In this document: in pieces, positions 7,581 through 12,217 of the stretch
Position numbering within the stretch: the stretch's first letter is position 1
How the letters are laid out: every line of letters begins with the position of its first letter
Assembly: GCA_026770595.1 (NCBI GenBank)
Contig: MU634437.1
Span: 1 to 12,217, forward strand
Reading direction: 5' to 3'
Length of the DNA: 12,217 nt
Source: Ochromonadaceae sp. CCMP2298
Taxonomy: Eukaryota > Sar > Synurophyceae > Ochromonadales > Ochromonadaceae
Position numbers and translations under genes: made by a program
The notes under the pieces: generated by a model
Databases searched by the model: none
The model's input: only the letters and a program-made list of their open reading frames with translations
What the model was told of the DNA's origin: nothing

Positions 7581-8723
7581 TTACTCCTGCTCGCTCTCCG
7601 AGTCGGCTGCCTTGTCCCAAGTCTGCAGGGCGGGGGAATTGTGAAATAAGGGATTAGGGGTGAGGGGTGAGGGGTGGCGTGTCGAGTATGGGGAGTGGGG
7701 CTGTGCACAATGTGAACTTAACGTGCACAAGTGTCTACAAGGTATGCGCGGGAAGGTAGTGGCTCACCTTGACGGTCAGCTCTGACCCCAGCATGTAGTC
7801 GTCTCTCAGCGCAGCCCAGCCACGAGACCCCGCCTCCTCCGCCGCAGGGGCCTTCGCCTTGGGCTTCTCCTTTTTGTCAGTGATGGAGGTGGAGAGGGAG
7901 GTGGTGCCAGTGATCGCCCTCGCCGCCAACTCGCTCTTATTCGATTCTGCCTTCGCGCTCTTTTCGGCAGCTGCGTCTTCCTTCTGCGCGACGGTCTCTC
8001 TCTTGACCTTCGCGATGGCGTTAAACAGAGCCACCACTGAGGGAGTGCAGTGCAGTGTAGTGTGGTGTAGGTAGTATGGAGTATGGTGCATTAGTAACTG
8101 CGTCGCACAAGAGCAGTAGAGTAGAAGGGCATAGAGCAGCAGTGGGCCTACCTCCCCTAGTGGCCAGCTTCTTCAGCTGTCGGTCCAGGTCGGCAGTGGA
8201 CGCATCGGGCGCCACCATCTGCTTCGAGCGGTCAACCTTCCTCTCCAACCGCAGCCGCTTCAAGTCGCGCGTCTCCTTCTGGTCGGTTTCGATCTCCTTC
8301 ATCAGGGCTGTTTTCCGCTTGGCCAGCACGGGCACAGCCTGCGAGTGCGGGAGGTGGAGGGTCAGAGTCAGAGTGTCAGAGTCAGAGTCGGAGAGGTGCT
8401 ACATGGAGGTCAGTACACTGCACACTGCACACTACAACGACTGGGCTTACCTTTGCGCCAACGTTCTGGTTGAGGATCCTGGACATCATATCTGCTAACC
8501 CGTCGTTCGTGCTCGGCGCCTCCTCCTCCTCCTCCTCCTCCTCGTCCTCGCCGTCCTCCTCGTCTCCGTCCATACCATCCTCGTCGTCATCCTCCTCATC
8601 CTCGGCACTATCATCAGCTCCCTCCTCGTCCGACTGCGCTACGTCAACTTCATCCTCCTCTTCCACTGCGACCTTCTCTTGCAGTTTCTGAACCACCACG
8701 GTTCCCGCCTTGCGTCGACCCAT
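7581..8723 (-). CDS. RRP15: RRP15-family ribosomal RNA processing protein (4 exons, 256 aa)
   Basis: On the minus strand the exons are 8723-8451, 8338-8152, 8036-7768 and 7622-7581, with introns of 112, 115 and 145 bp (phases 0, 1, 0). Rrp15 is a nucleolar pre-60S factor needed for 25S/28S and 5.8S rRNA maturation. Residues 20-70 are a long acidic stretch including eight consecutive Glu. The Rrp15p domain follows: DGLADMMSRILNQNV (74-88), PVLAKRK (94-100), a Lys/Arg/Glu-rich helix, LFNAIAKVKRE, and the C-terminal hallmark GWAALRDDYMLG (about 226-237) running through TVK|TWDK over the last intron. Exon 4 encodes only 13 residues plus the stop. It shares a divergent promoter with GlyRS. The start at 8723 is the only ATG in the open frame; an open stretch further upstream lacks one. 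Confidence 0.93.
7657..7677. repeat. GGGGTGA heptamer repeat (quadruplex-prone) in RRP15 intron 3
   Basis: GGGGTGAGGGGTGAGGGGTG is present on the plus strand within the 145-bp intron (7623-7767), with further G4 runs shortly after at about 7690-7698. Four or more G4 runs fit the quadruplex pattern. The plus strand is the template, so the RNA is C-rich. Confidence 0.75.
8361..8393. repeat. TCAGAG hexamer microsatellite in RRP15 intron 1
   Basis: The plus strand has GTCAGAGTCAGAGTGTCAGA followed by GTCAGAGTCGGAG, an imperfect 6-bp repeat. A CACTGCA duplication lies nearby (about 8414-8430). It lies inside the 112-bp intron 8339-8450. Confidence 0.75.
8519..8543 (-). repeat. Trinucleotide repeat encoding poly-Glu in RRP15
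   Basis: (CCT)8 on the plus strand reads as eight Glu codons (residues 61-68) on the minus strand. The repeat sits within a larger GAG/GAT-rich acidic region (about 8515-8660). Acidic N-terminal tracts are usual for nucleolar proteins; the exact run length is probably polymorphic. Confidence 0.9.
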
Positions 8724-9178
8724 AGTGCCCTGTTTGAATGTGGCTGAGCCGATGGCTTTCGGCGATTCCGACGCACACAAGCAGAGCAATGGACACTCAG
8801 TCAGACAGTTGGATTCACCGAGAAGACAAGAGAGAGAGACCTCTGCGTCCGGCCGATCTGGATTGGTGGTAGGGAAGGGCGTACAATCGATACAACGTAC
8901 TGGATCCTTCGGAACGTTTCCGGGGATACGTAACGCACGCTCCTGTGTCTGCGGCTGTGGTGCTCTGGCGAGGGAGGGTGCAGGAGGAGCAGGAGCCGAG
9001 CCACAACCAGAAGTTCAACGAGTTCACTATCATCCCACTCGTCTTCATCCTTCGGGGCGACACAGCCTTTGTGAGAGAGTGAGACAGTTTTTCGTAGTCA
9101 GTCGTCCTCGCAGCGAACCGCGCGCTTCCCGTGCAGCTGCGCGCCCTTTCCCAACGCCGCCAACACACACTCGGCGAG
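8724..9178. promoter_or_regulatory. Divergent promoter region (RRP15 / glycyl-tRNA synthetase)
   Basis: 455 bp lie between two start codons that point away from each other. No gene was recognised inside. The part from about 8810 to 8935 is mixed in composition and includes a short dyad CGGAA-CGT-TTCCG (about 8909-8921). The part from 8960 on is richer in GC and in the plus-strand 5' leader direction. ATCCTTCGG occurs twice (about 8904 and 9049). In-frame upstream of the GlyRS ATG the frame stays open from 9098 to 9178. I saw no TATA box and no copy of the TTGTTGC core found in the other two intergenic regions. Confidence 0.5.
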
Positions 9179-11936
9179 ATGAGTTCTGCGCCAGAAGATG
9201 ATGTGTACGCCGTCCAGGCAAAGGTTACATTGCAGCAGAGCAAGATAAGAGAGATGAAGAAAGGCGGAGAAGCAAACGCGCAGGAAATTTTGGACCAGGT
9301 GACAATCCTAAATGATCTTCGCGCCAATTTGCAGGTGTTTACGGACATCAACAAGGAGAAGGAGGTCCCGTTCAACAGGAAGGGCTTCGATGAGCTGATC
9401 CTGCGCAAGATGTACGTGGTGCCTAGCTTCGAGATCCACAACGGGCCTGCGGGTCTGTTCGACTACGGCCCGCCCGCCTGCACGCTCAAGGCCAACGTGC
9501 TCACCGCCTGGAGGCGCCACTTCGTGCTGGAGGAGGGCATGCTAGAGATGGAGTGCACCTGCCTCACGCCCAGTGCGGTGCTGGAGACCAGCGGGCACGT
9601 GGAGCGCTTCACGGACTTCATGGTGAAGGACACAGTCACGCAGGAGTGCTTCCGGGCGGACAAGCTGCTGGAGGAGGCCATCGACGCTTTGCTGCTGGCC
9701 AACCCCAACATGGACATACGAGAGCAAGAGGAGCACAAGATAATACAAAGACAGGCGGACGCCTTCACAGCCGCGGAGCTGCACGGGCAGCTGCAGACTT
9801 ACAAGGTGACCTCGCCCACGCACCCCGAGAACGGCCTCACCGAGCCCTTCCCCTTCAACCTCATGTTCAAAACCACCATCGGGCCAGAGGGCACAGCGGT
9901 GGGCTTCCTCAGACCCGAGACCGCGCAGGGCCTGTTCGTAAACTTCAGGTACGTACTGCATTCCACCCACTGCTCACAGCGGCAGTCCCCAGGGCGCCCT
10001 CGTGTGTGTGTGTGCCTCATCTGCCTGTCTGTTTGTGTCTGTCTGTGTGTGTCTGCCTACGTGTTTAATAGGGTGCCTGCACACCCCTCCCTGTTCGGTG
10101 CCCAGCACCCCGCACATTTATACAAACCTCGACTTGCCCCCCTTCTGGGCCTGGCGTTCAAACCTGTGTGCCACAGCAATGCTTTGTTTACTCTGAGGCC
10201 GTCCCGCTCTCTCGTAGTGCGGTGTGGATGCCCCTCTTTTTGCTGCGAACGACATCTCGTACCTTGTCTGTATTCCGCATTATGTGTGTGTTTGTTTATG
10301 TTTGTTTATGTTTGTTTGTGTGTGTGTATTCCCCGCACGCTACTCTCTCGACGATTGGCCGCGCCGCTTTGACCTCGGTCCCTGCGCGGCGCGCCCTCGA
10401 GAGCGTGCCACAAAGACGGTTGCATAAAGGAGAGTACCGCTAGCATTCTGATGCGCGACCACTCTTTCGACGTAGCCTACATACCCCTGTACCTGTACTC
10501 AGCTCCTCTGCTCTTTCTAACCCTGCTCTCTGCCCCTGCCTCTCTCTCCTTCTCCCAGGCGGCTGTTGGACTACAACCAGCAGCGCATGCCCTTCGCAGC
10601 CGCGCAGATCGGCCTGGGCTTCAGGAACGAGATCGCGCCCAGGGCTGGCCTGCTGAGGGTGCGGGAGTTCTGCATGGCGGAGATCGAGCACTTCGTCCAC
10701 CCGCAGCAAAAGGGGCACCCCAAGTTCTGCCTGCTGCAGGACAAGAAGGTGGTGCTGTTCTCCTCGGAGGCGCAGCTGTCCACGGGCCGCACGGCGTGCA
10801 TCAGCATCGGGGAGGCCGTGTCTAGCGGCATGGTGAACAACGAGACCCTGGGCTACTTCATGGCCCGCACACAACTGTGGCTCGAGGCAGTGGGAGTGGA
10901 CCCCTCCCGCATGCGTCTACGCCAGCACCTCAAGACAGAGATGGCGCACTATGCGGCCGACTGCTGGGACATGGAGATAAATCTATCCTACGGCTGGATC
11001 GAGTGTGTGGGCCACGCGGACCGCGCCTGCTACGACCTGCAGCAGCACGCTCGCAAGACGGGCACCGCTATGGTGGCCTCGGAGCGCCTCCCAGAGCCCA
11101 TCCAGGTGGAGAGGCTGGTAGCAGAGCCCAATAAAAAGCTGATCGGGCCGCGCTTCAAGGGCGAGCAGAAGGCAGTGCTGGCGGCCATCGAGGCTCTGGA
11201 GGGCGACGAGCTCGAGGCATTCAAGAGCGCGGTGGAGGGGACTGGCACGGCCGGTCTGACCTTGCCCAGCGGCGAGGTGCAGGTGACCTCCGAGCTGGTC
11301 TCGTTCAAATTAGAGAAGCGCACCGTGGTGGAGACCAAGTTCACGCCCTCGGTCATCGAGCCCTCCTTCGGCATCGGCCGCATCATGTACGCAGTGCTGG
11401 AGCACTCCTTCAGCCAGAGGGACGGGGACGAGCAGCGCTGCGTGATGGCCTTCCGCCCCTCAGTGGCGCCCATCAAGGTGGGCATCTACAGACTCACTAG
11501 CCACGAGCCCTTCGACGCACTCGTCACTCAGATCAAGGACACTTTGATGCGCAGAGACATCGCCTGCCGGGTGGACTCGTCCTCGGGCACTGTGGGCAGG
11601 CGCTACTCTCGAGCAGACGAGCTGGGCGTGCCTTTCGGAGTCACCATCGACTTCCAAACGCTACTGGACAACTCGGTCACAGTTCGCGACCGCGATTCCA
11701 TGGCCCAGGTGCGCGTGCCCATGGCAAAGCTGCTGCAGCTGGTCCAGGCGTTGGTGGCCGAGACCCTCTCCTGGCAGACAGTCATGACGAGGTTCGTAGT
11801 AGTCAACGGCGGCGAGGAGGACGAGGAGGGGGCGAAGGGGGACAAGGCCGCCGCTGTGGCCAATGTCACCACTGTGGACCGCTGCACGCGCGCGTCCTTC
11901 AGCCGCCCCACTGTGGCCCTCGCACAGCAGGCCTAA
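9179..11936 (+). CDS. GARS1: Glycyl-tRNA synthetase, eukaryotic type (2 exons, 715 aa)
   Basis: Exons are 9179-9948 and 10559-11936. The single 610-bp intron is phase 2 and splits Arg257 in FVNFR|RLLDYNQ. The enzyme charges tRNA-Gly with glycine using ATP and works as a class II dimer. An N-terminal WHEP-type helical hairpin occupies about 8-55. Motif 1 is at about 89-113 (GPAGLFDYGPPACTLKANV). LRPETAQG is at 244-251. Motif 2 is at 278-294 (FRNEIAPRAGLLRVREF). The glycine-pocket region YGWIECVGHADR is at 401-412. Motif 3 is at 525-541 (PSFGIGRIMYAVLEHSF). The anticodon-binding domain is at about 561-645 (SSSGTVGRRYSRADELG, RDRDSMAQVR). A tail of about 47 residues after 668 is acidic, then Ala/Thr-rich, and longer than in the human cytosolic form. 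CTAAC at 10517-10521 is a good branch point. As this is the only GlyRS seen here, it may also serve an organelle. Confidence 0.97.
9949..10558 (+). other. 610-bp GlyRS intron with GT-rich repeats
   Basis: Donor AG|GTACGT and acceptor TCTCCCAG|G flank it, and the protein is continuous across it, so no exon is missing. It is four to eight times longer than the other introns. It holds a (GT)n run at 10002-10014, a CTGTCTGTGTGT-type tract to about 10064, and at 10282-10328 a tandem TTTGTTTATG decamer (10291-10320) between TG runs. I found no tRNA or box C/D snoRNA in it. The exon-1 frame happens to remain open to a stop at 10370-10372. Confidence 0.9.
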
Positions 11937-12028
11937 TCGCCACCCCCCGCTGTGCGTAGACGGAACGAGTGTTGATATGACGCCTCCGTCTCCCACCCCA
12001 GCGCAGAAATGATAATAATTTGATTGTG

Positions 12029-12034
12029 AATAAA
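12029..12034 (+). terminator. AATAAA polyadenylation signal of the GlyRS gene
   Basis: AATAAA lies 93 bp after the GlyRS stop codon, in a locally AT-rich stretch (GATAATAATTTGATTGTGAA), followed by T-rich sequence. It is the only canonical signal found downstream of any of the five genes, so it may not be the general signal in this genome. Confidence 0.65.
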
Positions 12035-12190
12035 GTTACTTTTGGAGAATTCAAGAAATTGCTTTGCTCAATCTCTGTTATTTGCGGGATTAAGTGGGAG
12101 AATATTCACAAGCCCGACGACCACTATATGCAAAAATGTAGCGCTGTTGCTCTGCTGCTGTTGTATGGATTATGTGTGCGTGTCCCTGCC

Positions 12191-12217
12191 TCAGCTGGGC
12201 TTGTTGAGCACGTCCAC
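12191..12217 (-). CDS. Possible 3' end of a convergent gene (partial)
   Basis: Read on the minus strand from the right edge, the sequence encodes VDVLNKPS and then TGA (stop at 12193-12191). The strict alternation of gene strands in this window predicts a minus-strand gene here. The evidence is only eight codons. On the plus strand the same bases could be an exon after CCCTGCCTCAG or an open frame from the ATG at 12165. Confidence 0.25.
   Translation of the reverse strand: MDVLNKPS

Noticed and set aside
8724-8789. Upstream extension of RRP15
   Set aside because: The frame is open but has no ATG, and the extra residues show no RRP15 similarity.
10155-10180. GTTCAAACC in the GlyRS intron as a tRNA T-loop (B box)
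   Set aside because: The flanking bases do not pair into a T stem and no A box or acceptor stem was found at the right distance.
12165-12217. Open frame from ATG 12165 to the right edge on the plus strand
   Set aside because: The strand alternation favours a minus-strand gene end here, and 17 codons without a recognisable motif cannot support a call.

Overview
The window is eukaryotic nuclear DNA. It holds five complete or near-complete protein genes, all but the outermost ends lying fully inside. All five have spliceosomal GT-AG introns: 12 in total, eleven of 78-157 bp and one of 610 bp. Acceptors follow C-rich pyrimidine tracts, and 7 of 12 end in GCAG. Coding DNA is GC-rich, while the gaps between genes are visibly more AT-rich. 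One gene, a mitochondrial-carrier-family protein, starts with a signal-peptide-like segment. A Trp follows the probable cleavage site, and then comes a basic transit-like stretch. That resembles the bipartite plastid leader of algae with complex (secondary) plastids. I therefore favour a compact-genome microalga, perhaps an ochrophyte or relative, but the lineage is an inference and no species can be named.

Layout, with strictly alternating strands: (1) 322-2477 plus, a 676-residue SAP-domain protein with a Tudor-like segment, acidic repeats and a NuSAP-like C-terminal motif, probably a nuclear/spindle protein. (2) 2660-5587 minus, a five-exon TMEM260/DUF2723-type protein O-mannosyltransferase of 806 residues. 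(3) 5870-7454 plus, a four-exon SLC25-family carrier of 402 residues, closest by eye to S-adenosylmethionine carriers. (4) 7581-8723 minus, a four-exon RRP15 ribosome-biogenesis protein of 256 residues. (5) 9179-11936 plus, a two-exon eukaryotic glycyl-tRNA synthetase of 715 residues. A possible last few codons of a sixth, convergent gene lie at the right edge.

Genes 1/2 and 3/4 converge across short 3' gaps (182 and 126 bp). Genes 2/3 and 4/5 diverge from shared 282- and 455-bp promoter regions. The RRP15/GlyRS pair couples ribosome assembly to tRNA charging and may be co-expressed; the TMEM260/carrier pair has no obvious functional link. Two intergenic regions carry long inverted repeats that share a TTGTTGC core. 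I see no mobile element, tRNA, rRNA, CRISPR array or viral gene. Most of the window is ordinary housekeeping content; the points of interest are the architecture of gene 1, the leader of the carrier, the possible non-AUG extension of GlyRS and the promoter inverted repeats.
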